Positions 41,764-51,030 are shown, counted from the stretch's first letter. The stretch is 64,000 bases of DNA from Pseudomonas sp. BCA17 (GCF_004519405.1 NZ_SGWI01000002.1:124001-188000), one strand, 5' to 3'. Numbers and translations are program-made. The notes: generated from the sequence alone by a model not told the origin.

Positions 41764-42381
41764 CTACTGCGTCAGCGTGAATGACCAGGCGACCGTCGCT
41801 ATCATCAAAATCGCAAAGCTTACGTTAAGTACCCGGCTCCAAGTGGGATGGATGAACAAGCGGCGCAATTTGCTGCCCGCAAACAACCACAGGAAGTCGA
41901 ACACCACGCAGACCAACAGACAGATCAGCGCCTTCGTCGCTTGTTCCCAGGCTGGCGACGTACCCAGGGTGAAACTGCCCAGTAGCGCGGCAAACGCGGC
42001 ATACGCCTTGATGTTCGCGGCGCCCAGCACGAACCCTGCGCTCCAGCCGGGAGTGACGATTGGCTGCTCATCCTTGATCGGCGGCGCAGTGCCGATGCGA
42101 TAAGCCAACGACAAAATATAAAGGATGGAAATGACCGCCAGCACCGTCGCCACTATCGGAAAGCTGTGCAGCACTACATACAGCCCCGAGGCTACCAATG
42201 TCATGGCAATCACCAGGCCCAACGTAATGCCGATGAAAAACTCAACTGAACGTTTCAGGCCATAAGCGGCGCCGCTCGCCGCCAGTGCCAGGGTCGCCGG
42301 ACCGGGACTGGCAAGCAACGCGATGGCGGCGACGGCAAACGTCAGTGTCGCCTGGTAAACGGAAACGACGGTATCGGGCAT
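41764..42381 (-). CDS. LysE/RhtB family amino-acid exporter (proximal)
   Basis: 205 residues from ATG 42381 (AAAGGAGA upstream). Six hydrophobic helices; ALLASPGPATLALAASGAAYGLKRSVEFFIGITLG carries the PGP motif. GAANIKAYAAFAALLGSF is in the place of the usual NPK loop. It is divergent from the second exporter of the same operon, so the two are not recent duplicates and may form a pair with different specificities. Gap to the SHMT-like gene is 22 bases. Confidence 0.85.
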   Translation of the reverse strand: MPDTVVSVYQATLTFAVAAIALLASPGPATLALAASGAAYGLKRSVEFFIGITLGLVIAMTLVASGLYVVLHSFPIVATVLAVISILYILSLAYRIGTAPPIKDEQPIVTPGWSAGFVLGAANIKAYAAFAALLGSFTLGTSPAWEQATKALICLLVCVVFDFLWLFAGSKLRRLFIHPTWSRVLNVSFAILMIATVAWSFTLTQ

Positions 42382-42403
42382 AGGGGTCTCCTTTGAGAAT
42401 GAC

Positions 42404-43720
42404 TTAGCGAGGCAGCCCGTTTTCATGGCAGTAATAGACCGTTCTGTAGTTCTTCATGAAATCGATCACACCGTTGGCGATCGCCATTGGGTCCTCTTTA
42501 TGCAGCAGCACCTTGGCAATCTGATCGGCTATCCACGCCATTTCCCGCTCTTTCATGCCCAACCGGGTGACTTCGACCGTCCCCAGTCGAATGCCCGATT
42601 CCTTGTAGGGGTCCGTATCCCACGGCAGCGGCATTTCGTTGGCGATGATGTTGGCCGCTTCCAGGCGCTGAGCCGCCTCACGGCCGCTGGCAAAGGGTTT
42701 TGAATCGATGACAATCTGATGGGTGCGGGTGTAGCCCTGCTCCCTGTAAAAGGCGGTCACGCCCCTGCGATCCAGATGCATGGCCAGCGTCTGCGCGTTA
42801 CTCACGACCTGCTTCATGTAGGCCTGCCCGTACTCCAGCATCTCGGTGGCGGCCACTGCGAGTGCCGCCACCCGGTTGATTTGGTGGCTACCGGTCAGGG
42901 TAGGGAAAATCGCTTCATGCACAGGTGCAGTCAACGCAGCGTCGTTCCACAGGATCACACCGCCCTGGGGACCGCTGAACGTCTTTCCGGAAGAGCCGGT
43001 CATCAGGTCCGCCCCCTCCGCCAGCGGGTCCTGGAACAGCCCCGCACTGATCAGGCCCAATTGGTGGGCGGCGTCGAAGTAGACCTTTCCACCCCAGGGT
43101 GAAACGATGCCTTTGATATCCGCCACCGGCAGAGGAAACAGGGTCAGTGTCATGCCCAGGCCAATCACGGCAGGCTTCAGGGTTTGGGCAACTTCGCCAA
43201 AGCGCGTGAGATCGATGTCCGCCGTCTTATGCACGAAGGGAATGTCCCAGACCTTGAGCCCACGCACACCGGGCGGGCCATTGGTTCGATTGCTGGTGTC
43301 GCCTCCCCTGATCACCGGTACGGTCATGACATTATCCTGGGGGCGGGTCAGCGCCGTGTACGCCGCCAGTACGGCTGCCATGCCGCCCATCAGGCGATGA
43401 TCGGCTTGCTGGGCGCGCAAGGTGATTTTCAATAATTCCACGCAGAGCGATTCCAGCTCGTCGATATTCTTCATGCCGGAGAAAAACCGGTTGTCGCGCC
43501 CGATATGCCCACCCGAAGCACGCATGCCGACCTCGCTGGACAGCAGAGCGCGCACGGACGGGCTGGTGGGTGACTCGGCGGCCACAAGGTTGATGCACTG
43601 CTGCCCGCGCCACTGTTCGTTACGAACCACCGCCGCCCGAACCAGATCAGCCATGGCAGCGTGCGATTGCGCCTGTTTGAGTAATGTATTGGCGTGCTGC
43701 AAGCAGTGAATATCGTGCAT
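42404..43720 (-). CDS. SHMT-like PLP enzyme of the halogenase operon
   Basis: 438 residues from ATG 43720 (GGGA upstream). Fold-type I PLP enzyme related to serine hydroxymethyltransferase: LVAAESPTSPSV (cf. SHMT IASENYTSPAV), FDAAHQLGLISAGLF with D216 and H219, and the internal aldimine Lys K246 in TGSSGKTFSGPQGG (cf. TTTTHKTLRGPRGG). The canonical Tyr after SEN and the His before the PLP Lys are replaced (Pro and Gly), so it is unlikely to be the housekeeping, folate-dependent SHMT. Retro-aldol, transaldol or elimination chemistry on the halogenated amino acid is inferred from its neighbours. Confidence 0.8.
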   Translation of the reverse strand: MHDIHCLQHANTLLKQAQSHAAMADLVRAAVVRNEQWRGQQCINLVAAESPTSPSVRALLSSEVGMRASGGHIGRDNRFFSGMKNIDELESLCVELLKITLRAQQADHRLMGGMAAVLAAYTALTRPQDNVMTVPVIRGGDTSNRTNGPPGVRGLKVWDIPFVHKTADIDLTRFGEVAQTLKPAVIGLGMTLTLFPLPVADIKGIVSPWGGKVYFDAAHQLGLISAGLFQDPLAEGADLMTGSSGKTFSGPQGGVILWNDAALTAPVHEAIFPTLTGSHQINRVAALAVAATEMLEYGQAYMKQVVSNAQTLAMHLDRRGVTAFYREQGYTRTHQIVIDSKPFASGREAAQRLEAANIIANEMPLPWDTDPYKESGIRLGTVEVTRLGMKEREMAWIADQIAKVLLHKEDPMAIANGVIDFMKNYRTVYYCHENGLPR

Positions 43721-43752
43721 AGCTATCATCCCGTGGGTGCATTTGCGGTGTT

Positions 43753-44517
43753 CTATGCCAGGTTTTTTGCGGCCTCTGCGTGCTGGTCTTCCCACCAACG
43801 GTCATTGCCGTGCAGGTTTCTGGACAGATCTTTTTCAGCCGCCCACGTCATGTTGAGGATGATGCGCGTGGCGTCTTCATTCAGTGGGATCGTGCGGTGC
43901 AGGGTGGTGTCCGTGCGCAGGAAATAGATATCTCCTGTCTTGAAGCCATAGGTGGCAATCGGATTACTGCACAGCAATTCATGAATCCTGGGGTTGGATT
44001 TATCCCATGAGGTATGCGGCACACATTGCAACATGCGGCCCTTGGCGATAGGAGGCGTCTCGATAATCCAGATCAACGCGAAACTGTAGTCACCCCAATG
44101 CCAACCATGGGTATCGCCTTTGCGTTCCTGCCTGGTAATCAGGTATTCCTCGTCCTGGGACACGGACGCGACGATCTGCGTGTCGGCGATCAACGACAAG
44201 GTGCCGAGCAGCACTTCGGATTTGGACAGCGCACCGATCAATGGGCTGTTCTCAGCAATAAACTCACTGCGCACCACACTCATATAGCGCGGTGTGTTGT
44301 CGGTCGTCGCCAGGTGCAGATCGCGGCGTTCGAGTTGACGGTCGATCAAGCTGTGGACATCTGCGGTGATTACTTCGCGCAATGAATCATCGACAATATC
44401 GCGCAACTTTATAAAACCATTACGCGAAAACTCATTACGCAGCGCGAACACTCTTTTTTCAGAAAAGTTATCAGCATGGTGTTGTTGCAGGCGTGCTTCA
44501 TCAAGTACGTAGTTCAT
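43753..44517 (-). CDS. Fe(II)/2-oxoglutarate amino-acid halogenase, BesD/Hal family
   Basis: 254 residues from ATG 44517 (GAGGGA upstream). The iron site is H140-W141-G142 with distal H207 (TTLHRTIPL): Gly stands where hydroxylases have Asp/Glu, leaving room for chloride, as in the radical halogenases BesD and HalA-E that chlorinate free amino acids. Residues I recall as important in BesD (R74, E120, H137, G139, D140, H204, N219, T221, W238, W239) all recur here at a constant offset of +3: R77, E123, H140, G142, D143, H207, N222, T224, W241, W242. Substrate is likely Lys, ornithine or a related amino acid, but this is inference. First gene of a four-gene operon. Confidence 0.88.
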   Translation of the reverse strand: MNYVLDEARLQQHHADNFSEKRVFALRNEFSRNGFIKLRDIVDDSLREVITADVHSLIDRQLERRDLHLATTDNTPRYMSVVRSEFIAENSPLIGALSKSEVLLGTLSLIADTQIVASVSQDEEYLITRQERKGDTHGWHWGDYSFALIWIIETPPIAKGRMLQCVPHTSWDKSNPRIHELLCSNPIATYGFKTGDIYFLRTDTTLHRTIPLNEDATRIILNMTWAAEKDLSRNLHGNDRWWEDQHAEAAKNLA

Positions 44518-44682
44518 TTCAATCCCTCGACAATAGAACAATTTAAAACAACAGCACAGTACTGCGCATGACTGCACGCAAAAACCACAGACAAGATATT
44601 TTAAAAAAACCATTCTTTTCTTAAGGATCTATGGTATGTAAGATTCTTCACGCTATTCTTCACTATTCGTAAGGTCAAACTA
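44518..44682. promoter_or_regulatory. Divergent control region of the halogenase operon
   Basis: 165 AT-rich bases between the halogenase and Lrp-family genes, which are divergently transcribed. It includes the direct repeat ATTCTTCAC at 44643-44651 and 44655-44663 (12-base period) just upstream of the regulator gene, and A/T tracts. These are plausible Lrp-type binding sites; no single promoter stands out. Confidence 0.55.
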
Positions 44683-45138
44683 ATGAAAAAGCTTACAAAG
44701 AGCGGCCAGACGTTAGACCCTATTGATAGCGCTCTGATTGTTGCTCTTCATCAGAACGCACGTACGTCCATACGCGCGCTGGCCCGCCAGGTAGGCCTGT
44801 CCGCACCGGGTTGCAGCGAGCGCATGAAGCGCCTGGAGCAGGCAGGCATCATTGTCGGGTTCAGTGTAGAGCTCGGCGCCGAGGCATTGGGGTATGCGTT
44901 GCAGGCGTTAGTCAGAGTTAAACCATTGCCGGGGAAGTTTCAGGAAGTGGAACAGCTACTCGCAGACATGACTGAATGCGTGGTGTGCTACAAAATAACC
45001 GGAGAAGACAGTTTTGTTTGCCATCTTTATACCGATTCGGTAGGCCATTTGGACCTGACATTGCAGAAAGTCACACCACTGGCCGACACAAACACATCAA
45101 TTATTAAAACTGTCGTCAGGAAGCTGCCCACTCTCTAA
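44683..45138 (+). CDS. Lrp/AsnC family regulator of the halogenase operon
   Basis: 151 residues. N-terminal winged helix-turn-helix (LDPIDSALIVALHQNARTSIRALARQVGLSAPGCSERMKRLEQAGIIVGFSVEL) and a C-terminal RAM ligand-binding domain (LQALVRVKPLPGKFQEVEQLLADMTECVVCYKITGEDSFVCHLY). It is divergent from the halogenase operon and probably controls it in response to an amino acid. Confidence 0.9.
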   Translation: MKKLTKSGQTLDPIDSALIVALHQNARTSIRALARQVGLSAPGCSERMKRLEQAGIIVGFSVELGAEALGYALQALVRVKPLPGKFQEVEQLLADMTECVVCYKITGEDSFVCHLYTDSVGHLDLTLQKVTPLADTNTSIIKTVVRKLPTL

Positions 45139-45257
45139 ATAAATTGGGTGACATTCAGGCTTTGCAGGCAACTAGCGAATTTCAGATATCCCCCACTTTT
45201 CCCAACCGTCATCAGGCGCATGTTTATTACATACGCCCAATAACCGCCGCCCTCGCG

Positions 45258-48200
45258 TTATTGCCGGGCTTCGTTCTTGATACGAAACCATGCCGCATAC
45301 AGTGCTGGCAGAAACAATAAGGTCAACGCCGTCGCCACAATCAACCCGCCCATGATCGCCACCGCCATCGGCCCGAAGAACACGCTGCGCGACAGCGGGA
45401 TCATCGCCAGTACCGCCGCGAGTGCCGTAAGGACAATCGGGCGGAAGCGTCGGACGGTGGCTTCGATAATCGCTTGCCACGGTGCCAGGCCGGCCTTGAT
45501 GTCTTGTTCGATCTGGTCCACCAGGATCACCGAGTTACGCATGATCATGCCCGACAAGGCGATAGTGCCGAGCATGGCCACAAAGCCGAAGGGCTGGCGG
45601 AACACCAGCAGGAACAGCGTCACACCGATCAATCCCAGCGGAGCCGTCAGAAACACCATGGCAGTGCGTGAGAAGCTGCGCAGTTGCAACATCAGTAAGG
45701 TCAGCACCACCACGATGAACAATGGCACACCGGCCTTCACCGAGTTCTGGCCACGGGCGGAGTCTTCGACGGTGCCGCCCACTTCGAGCAGGTAGCCATC
45801 CGGCAGTTCGGCGCGTACTCCTTCAAGGGTCGGCAGGATTTGCTGGACCAGGGTCGCCGGTTGTTCCTTGCCATAGATGTCGGCGCGAATGGTCACGGTC
45901 GGCAGGCGGTTACGGTGCCAGATAACGCCCTCTTCAAAGCCGTATTCAAGGGTGGCGATCTGTGACAACGCGACACTTTTGCCGTTGTCGGTCGGTACCG
46001 CCAGGCTTGGCAACAGCGACAGCTCGGTGCGCTCATGCACGGTGCCGCGCAGGAGGATTTCGATCAACTCGTTGTCCTCGCGGTACTGGCTGACGGTGGA
46101 GCCGGTCAGTGAGCTCTGCAGGAACTTCGACAGGTTGGCGGTGCTTACGCCGAGCGCTCGGGCGCGGTCCTGGTCGATGTTGAGGTAGACGATCTTGCTC
46201 GGTTCTTCCCAGTCCAGGTGCACGTTGACCACGTGGGTATTTTCACGAACCTTGGCGGCGACTTTGCGCGCCAGCGCACGCACTTCCTCGATGTGCTCGC
46301 CCGTCACGCGAAACTGTACCGGGTACCCCACGGGCGGGCCGTTCTCCAGGCGCGTGACCCGCGAGCGCAGCTCGGGGAATTGTTCGTTGAGGGTTTCGAT
46401 CAGCCACGTGCGCAGGCTTTCGCGCTCTTCAATGGTGTTGGCCAGCACCACAAATTGCGCAAAGCTGGCCGCAGGCAATTGCTGGTCCAGCGGCAGGTAG
46501 AAACGCGGCGAGCCGGTGCCGATATAGGCCACATAGTTGTCGATACCCGCGTGGTCCTTGAGCAAGGCTTCCAAGCGTTTGACCTGGTCGGCGGTGTTAC
46601 TCAGGGACGCGCCTTCGGCCAGTTTCAAGTCAACCATCAACTCCAGGCGACCCGAAGCCGGAAAGAACTGCTGCGGCACAAAGCGGAACAGCGCGACCGA
46701 GCCGATGAACAACAGCAACGTCAGCACGATCACGGTTTTGCGCCGACGCACACACCATTCGACCAAACCTCTTACACGCTGGTAGAAGGGCGTGCCGTAG
46801 GGATCCGGACCATCGGCGCCGTGTTTGGCTGCATGAATCTTCGCCAGGTCCGGCAGGAGCTTTTCCCCCAGGTACGGCACAAACACCACGGCGGCCACCC
46901 ATGAGGCCAACAGTGCGATGGTCACCACCTGGAAGATCGAGCGGGTGTATTCCCCTGTGCTCGACTGCGCCGTGGCAATCGGCAGGAAGCCGGCCGCCGT
47001 GATCAGCGTGCCGGTAAGCATCGGAAACGCAGTGCTGGTCCAGGCGAAGCTCGCCGCCTTGAGCCGGTCGTAGCCCTGCTCCATTTTGATCGCCATCATT
47101 TCCACGGCGATGATCGCGTCGTCAACCAGCAAGCCCAGGGCCAGTACCAAAGCGCCAAGGGAAATCTTGTGCAGGCCGATACCCAGGTAGTACATGGTGG
47201 CAAACGTCATCGCGAGCACCAGCGGAATCGCCAGGGCCACCACCATGCCGGTACGCACACCCAGGGAGAAGAAGCTCACCAACAAGACGATGGCCAATGC
47301 CTCAGCCAGCACCTGGACGAATTCGCCGACGCTGGTCTTCACCGCCGCCGGTTGATCCGACACTTTGCGCAGTTCCATGCCCGCCGGAAGGTTCTTCTGC
47401 AGACGTGCGAACTCCCCTTCAAGGGCCTTACCCAATACCAGAATGTCGCCGCCGTCACGCATGGCCACGGCCAGGCCGATAGCATCGGCGCCCATGTAAC
47501 GCATGCGCGGCGCCGGTGGATCGTTGAAGCCGCGGTGGATGTCGGCTACATCACCGATGCGCAAAGTCCGGTCACCGACGCGAATCGGGAAGTTGCGGAT
47601 CTCCTCCACGGTTTTGAAGTTACCCGACACCCGCAGTTGCACGCGCTCGGTCGGGGTTTCAAAGAAGCCTGCGGTGGAAACGGCGTTCTGCTCCTGCAAG
47701 GCTTGCTGCACGGCCGCCAAGGGCACGCCGAGGGTGGCCAGCTTGAGGTTGGACAGCTCGATCCAGACTTTCTCGTCCTGCAGGCCCAGCAGCTCGACTT
47801 TGCCCACGTCCGGCACGCGCTGCAGTTGAATCTGGATACGGTCGGCGTAGTCCTTGAGCACGGCATAGTCAAAGCCGTCGCCGGTGAGGGCGTAGATGTT
47901 GCCGAAGGTGGTGCCGAATTCGTCGTTGAAAAACGGCCCCTGGATATCCGGCGGCAAGGTCTGGCGAATGTCGCTGATCTTCTTGCGCACCTGGTACCAC
48001 AAGTCAGGAATTTGCGCAGAGTGCATCGAGTCGCGGGCCATGAAGGTGACCTGGGATTCGCCGGGGCGCGAGAACGAGACAATGCGCTCGTAGTCGCCGG
48101 TCTCCATCAGTTTTTTCTCGATGCGCTCGGTCACTTGCCGCGAAACTTCCTGGGCCGTGGCCCCAGGCCAATTGGTCTTGATCACCATGGCCTTGAAGGT

Positions 48201-48326
48201 AAACGGCGGGTCTTCGCTTTGCCCCAGTTTGGTGTAAGACAAAGTGCCGACCACTGCCAGCAGGATCATCAGGAACAGTACGATCTGGCGATTACGCAAC
48301 GCCCATTCGGAAAGATTGAAACGCAT
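45258..48326 (-). CDS. RND efflux pump inner-membrane transporter
   Basis: 1022 residues with the RND layout: N-terminal LSEWALRNRQIVLFLMILLAVVGTLSY, two large periplasmic loops, twelve transmembrane helices, and the proton-relay segment GLLVDDAIIAVEMMAIKMEQG (paired Asp). The N-terminal LGQSEDPPFTFKAMVIKTNWPGATAQEVSRQVTERIEKKL is like TriC-type pumps. It works with the adaptor gene upstream (6-base gap) and an outer-membrane channel encoded elsewhere. Confidence 0.93.
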   Translation of the reverse strand: MRFNLSEWALRNRQIVLFLMILLAVVGTLSYTKLGQSEDPPFTFKAMVIKTNWPGATAQEVSRQVTERIEKKLMETGDYERIVSFSRPGESQVTFMARDSMHSAQIPDLWYQVRKKISDIRQTLPPDIQGPFFNDEFGTTFGNIYALTGDGFDYAVLKDYADRIQIQLQRVPDVGKVELLGLQDEKVWIELSNLKLATLGVPLAAVQQALQEQNAVSTAGFFETPTERVQLRVSGNFKTVEEIRNFPIRVGDRTLRIGDVADIHRGFNDPPAPRMRYMGADAIGLAVAMRDGGDILVLGKALEGEFARLQKNLPAGMELRKVSDQPAAVKTSVGEFVQVLAEALAIVLLVSFFSLGVRTGMVVALAIPLVLAMTFATMYYLGIGLHKISLGALVLALGLLVDDAIIAVEMMAIKMEQGYDRLKAASFAWTSTAFPMLTGTLITAAGFLPIATAQSSTGEYTRSIFQVVTIALLASWVAAVVFVPYLGEKLLPDLAKIHAAKHGADGPDPYGTPFYQRVRGLVEWCVRRRKTVIVLTLLLFIGSVALFRFVPQQFFPASGRLELMVDLKLAEGASLSNTADQVKRLEALLKDHAGIDNYVAYIGTGSPRFYLPLDQQLPAASFAQFVVLANTIEERESLRTWLIETLNEQFPELRSRVTRLENGPPVGYPVQFRVTGEHIEEVRALARKVAAKVRENTHVVNVHLDWEEPSKIVYLNIDQDRARALGVSTANLSKFLQSSLTGSTVSQYREDNELIEILLRGTVHERTELSLLPSLAVPTDNGKSVALSQIATLEYGFEEGVIWHRNRLPTVTIRADIYGKEQPATLVQQILPTLEGVRAELPDGYLLEVGGTVEDSARGQNSVKAGVPLFIVVVLTLLMLQLRSFSRTAMVFLTAPLGLIGVTLFLLVFRQPFGFVAMLGTIALSGMIMRNSVILVDQIEQDIKAGLAPWQAIIEATVRRFRPIVLTALAAVLAMIPLSRSVFFGPMAVAIMGGLIVATALTLLFLPALYAAWFRIKNEARQ

Positions 48327-48332
48327 CGGGGA

Positions 48333-49433
48333 CTACTCCTTGGCCGCCAGATTCACAACGCGGTTGGAGCGGTCCACCGGGCGCACTTGCTGGCCCTCAT
48401 GGAGGACATGCACACCCGCTGCAATTACCCAATCGGTAGGGGCCAAGCCTTCCAGCACGGGCACGGTTTTTTCGCCGAAGGCGCCGATACGCACCGGGGT
48501 ACGCTTAAGGGTGTTATCGGATTGCACGCGCCAGACGTAGGCGGCGCCGTTCTCCGCACTGAGGGCCGACAGCGGCACCGACAGCGCAATCGCACCTTCG
48601 GTCTGTATGAAAACGCGGGCGCTCTGGCCCAGCTCAGCCGGGACTTTGCCGCCGGTGAAGGCAACGCGGGCGGCGAAGGTACGCGACTTGGGGTCTGCTG
48701 CGGGGGACAGTTCGCGGATGTGCCCGGTAAAGCGTTGGTCCGGCTGGCTCCACAATTCGACCGACACCGGTTGGCCGACCTTGAACCGACCGAAGCCCTG
48801 CTCAGGCAGGCTGATCAACACTTCCCGCTCGCCGTCGGCGGCCAGGGTGAACACGGTTTGCCCGGCTGCCACCACTTGTCCGACTTCCACCGCACGCTTG
48901 GCGACCACACCGTCTTGGGGCGCGCGCAACACGGCATAACCGGCCTGGTTACTGGACACATCGAACTCGGCCTTAATCTGCTTGAGGCGCGCTTCACCGG
49001 ATCGGTAGAGGTTTTCGGAATTGTCGTACTGCGAACGGCTGACCATCTGACGATCCATCAGGGTCTTGTAGCGATCACGCTCGGCGCGCACCAGGTTCAG
49101 GTTCGCCTCGGCGGCGGCCACTTGGGCGCGGGTGGCTTCCAGTTGCAGGCGCACGTCCTGAGGGTCGAGTTCGGCCAGGGGTTGATTGGCCTTGACTCGA
49201 TCGCCCTCCTCCACCAGACGCTTACTGACTTTACCGCCGATGCGAAAGGCCAGGTCCGGCTCATAACGGGCGCGCACTTCGCCAGGATAACTGTCCATCG
49301 CCTGCGCCGACGGTTGTGGTTGCACCACCATGGCCGGGCGGATGGTGGTTTGGGCCGCTTCCTCATGGCCGCAGGCGGCCAGTAGGAAGACCAGGCTGGC
49401 AGGCAACGCAAGGGGCAGGAAAGTGCTGCGCAT
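48333..49433 (-). CDS. RND efflux periplasmic adaptor lipoprotein
   Basis: 366 residues. Lipobox FLLAAC near residue 21, then barrel-sandwich and alpha-hairpin (GGKVSKRLVEEGDRVKANQPLAELDPQDVRLQLEATRAQVAAAEANLNLVRAERDRYKTLMDRQMVSRSQYDNSE) and beta-barrel (VLRAPQDGVVAKRAVEVGQVV). First gene of the pump operon. Unlike TriAB-C, only one adaptor gene is present here. Controlled from the intergenic region shared with tetR. Confidence 0.92.
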   Translation of the reverse strand: MRSTFLPLALPASLVFLLAACGHEEAAQTTIRPAMVVQPQPSAQAMDSYPGEVRARYEPDLAFRIGGKVSKRLVEEGDRVKANQPLAELDPQDVRLQLEATRAQVAAAEANLNLVRAERDRYKTLMDRQMVSRSQYDNSENLYRSGEARLKQIKAEFDVSSNQAGYAVLRAPQDGVVAKRAVEVGQVVAAGQTVFTLAADGEREVLISLPEQGFGRFKVGQPVSVELWSQPDQRFTGHIRELSPAADPKSRTFAARVAFTGGKVPAELGQSARVFIQTEGAIALSVPLSALSAENGAAYVWRVQSDNTLKRTPVRIGAFGEKTVPVLEGLAPTDWVIAAGVHVLHEGQQVRPVDRSNRVVNLAAKE

Positions 49434-49467
49434 GCTGAAGGACCTTTCGCAAATGGAGCTAGGAATA

Positions 49468-49484
49468 ATTATACTGGCCAGTAT
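49468..49484. promoter_or_regulatory. TetR operator and pump promoter -10
   Basis: Perfect 14-base palindrome ATACTGGCCAGTAT at 49471-49484 between the divergent pump and tetR genes; the minus-strand -10 TATAAT (49473-49468) overlaps it. A related ACCAGTCCAGTATTA lies at 49502-49516, a likely second site. Confidence 0.7.
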
Positions 49485-49526
49485 GTTATTAATACCAAAC
49501 TCACCAGTCCAGTATTAAAGGTGAAA

Positions 49527-50162
49527 ATGTCCGACAATCTTGTGAACACCAATAGCCCCGGGCGTCCCAAGGACATGGCAAAACGCCAGGCAATCCTCGA
49601 AGCAGCGAAAACCCTGTTTTTGAGCAATGGCTACGCCAGCACCAGCATGGATGCCGTGGCCCTTGAGGCAGGGGTGTCGAAACTGACCGTGTACAGCCAC
49701 TTCACCGACAAAGAGACCCTGTTCACCGCTGCCGTGGTGGCCAAGTGCGAAGAACAGTTGCCGGTGATGTATTTCGAGCTGCCTGAAGGTGTGCCCGTGG
49801 AAACCGTACTGCTGAATATCGCACGGGGCTTTCATCGGCTTATCAACAGCACGGAATCGGTGAACCTGCACCGCCTGATGATGACCACCGGCAATCAGGA
49901 CGTGAAACTCTCACAGATCTTCTTCGAAGCCGGCCCCATGCGCATGCTTCAGGGGATGGAGCGCCTGCTCGGCAAGATCGATCAGAGCGGCGCCCTGAGC
50001 ATCGACAAACCGTTTACGGCAGCCGAACATTTCTTCTGTCTGCTCAAGGGCACGGCAAACTTCTGTTTGCTCTATGGCTGCGGTGGGCAACTGAGCGAGG
50101 AAGACGCCGAAGCCCACGTGCAGGAGGTGGTGGGGTTGTTTATGCGGGCTTATCGGCCTTGA
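49527..50162 (+). CDS. TetR-family repressor of the RND pump
   Basis: 211 residues from ATG 49527. N-terminal helix-turn-helix [47 protein letters not shown] is TetR type; the C-terminal part is a ligand-binding dimer domain. Divergent from the adaptor gene, with a palindromic operator between them, so it most likely represses the pump and itself. Its last 23 bases overlap the convergent rsmJ gene. Confidence 0.92.
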   Translation: MSDNLVNTNSPGRPKDMAKRQAILEAAKTLFLSNGYASTSMDAVALEAGVSKLTVYSHFTDKETLFTAAVVAKCEEQLPVMYFELPEGVPVETVLLNIARGFHRLINSTESVNLHRLMMTTGNQDVKLSQIFFEAGPMRMLQGMERLLGKIDQSGALSIDKPFTAAEHFFCLLKGTANFCLLYGCGGQLSEEDAEAHVQEVVGLFMRAYRP

Positions 50163-50934
50163 GCGCTTTCTTGGGATAGATGTCATACCGGCTGGACTTG
50201 CCATCCAACGCGTGGCTCGGCTTTGGCCCTTCGATGCACGGCGCCTTGCGCGGGCGCTTCACCACCACGCGGTGGCTGGCCAGGGCCAGGGCCGCTGCGA
50301 GCAACGCCGGGGCGTCCGGATCGTCACCCACCAATGGACGGAACAGGCGCATTTCCTTCTTTACCAGGGCGGTTTTCTCACGATGAGGAAACATCGGGTC
50401 CAGGTAGATCACCTGGGGCGGCTCACCTTCCCAGTTGAGCATCACGTCGATGGAGTTGCCCTTGAGCAACTTCATGCGCGCCACAATCGGCGCCACCTCG
50501 AAATCATCCGCACCGCGTGCCAGGCCGTCTTCGAGCAACGCGCCGATCAGCGGTTGGCGCTCGATCAGGCTCATCTCGCAGCCCAGGCTGGCCAGTACGA
50601 ACGCGTCCTTGCCCAGGCCTGCCGTGGCATCCAGCACACGTGGGCGCACGCCCTGGGCAATGCCCACGGCCTTGGCAATCATCTGCCCGCTGCCACCGCC
50701 GTATAAGCGCCGGTGCGCCGCGCCGCCTTCGACAAAATCCACGCGCACCGGCCCCGGTGCGTCAGGCCCAAGCTGTTGCAGTTGTAGCCCTTGTTCCCCG
50801 ACTTGCAGTGAAAAATCCGCCGCCTCCAGCTGTAACGGCAGCCCAAGCTGTTCAGCCCATTGCTCGGCACGCGCCTGGAAACCTTCGGCCAAGGCCTCGA
50901 CCCGAATGCGGCTGGCCGCTGGTTGTTCGCTCAT
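50140..50934 (-). CDS. rsmJ: 16S rRNA (guanine-1516 N2) methyltransferase
   Basis: 264 residues from ATG 50934. RsmJ family signature: [27 protein letters not shown], AdoMet-binding [31 protein letters not shown], catalytic-type [19 protein letters not shown] and [32 protein letters not shown]. Methylates G1516 of 16S rRNA. It overlaps the tetR 3' end by 23 bases. Confidence 0.95.
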   Translation of the reverse strand: MSEQPAASRIRVEALAEGFQARAEQWAEQLGLPLQLEAADFSLQVGEQGLQLQQLGPDAPGPVRVDFVEGGAAHRRLYGGGSGQMIAKAVGIAQGVRPRVLDATAGLGKDAFVLASLGCEMSLIERQPLIGALLEDGLARGADDFEVAPIVARMKLLKGNSIDVMLNWEGEPPQVIYLDPMFPHREKTALVKKEMRLFRPLVGDDPDAPALLAAALALASHRVVVKRPRKAPCIEGPKPSHALDGKSSRYDIYPKKALKADKPA

Positions 50935-51030
50935 CAATTGCTACGCTCAAAAATATTAAGGATCGGCCAACAGTGGCCGATAAAAACAACAGTCAGGTAT
51001 TTTGCCAGAGCTGAGCGTCGACCGAGAAAA

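Noticed and set aside
47169..49385. 738-codon plus-strand frame opposite the RND genes
   Set aside because: Same type of antisense shadow (His/Gln/Gly-rich), crossing two real genes.
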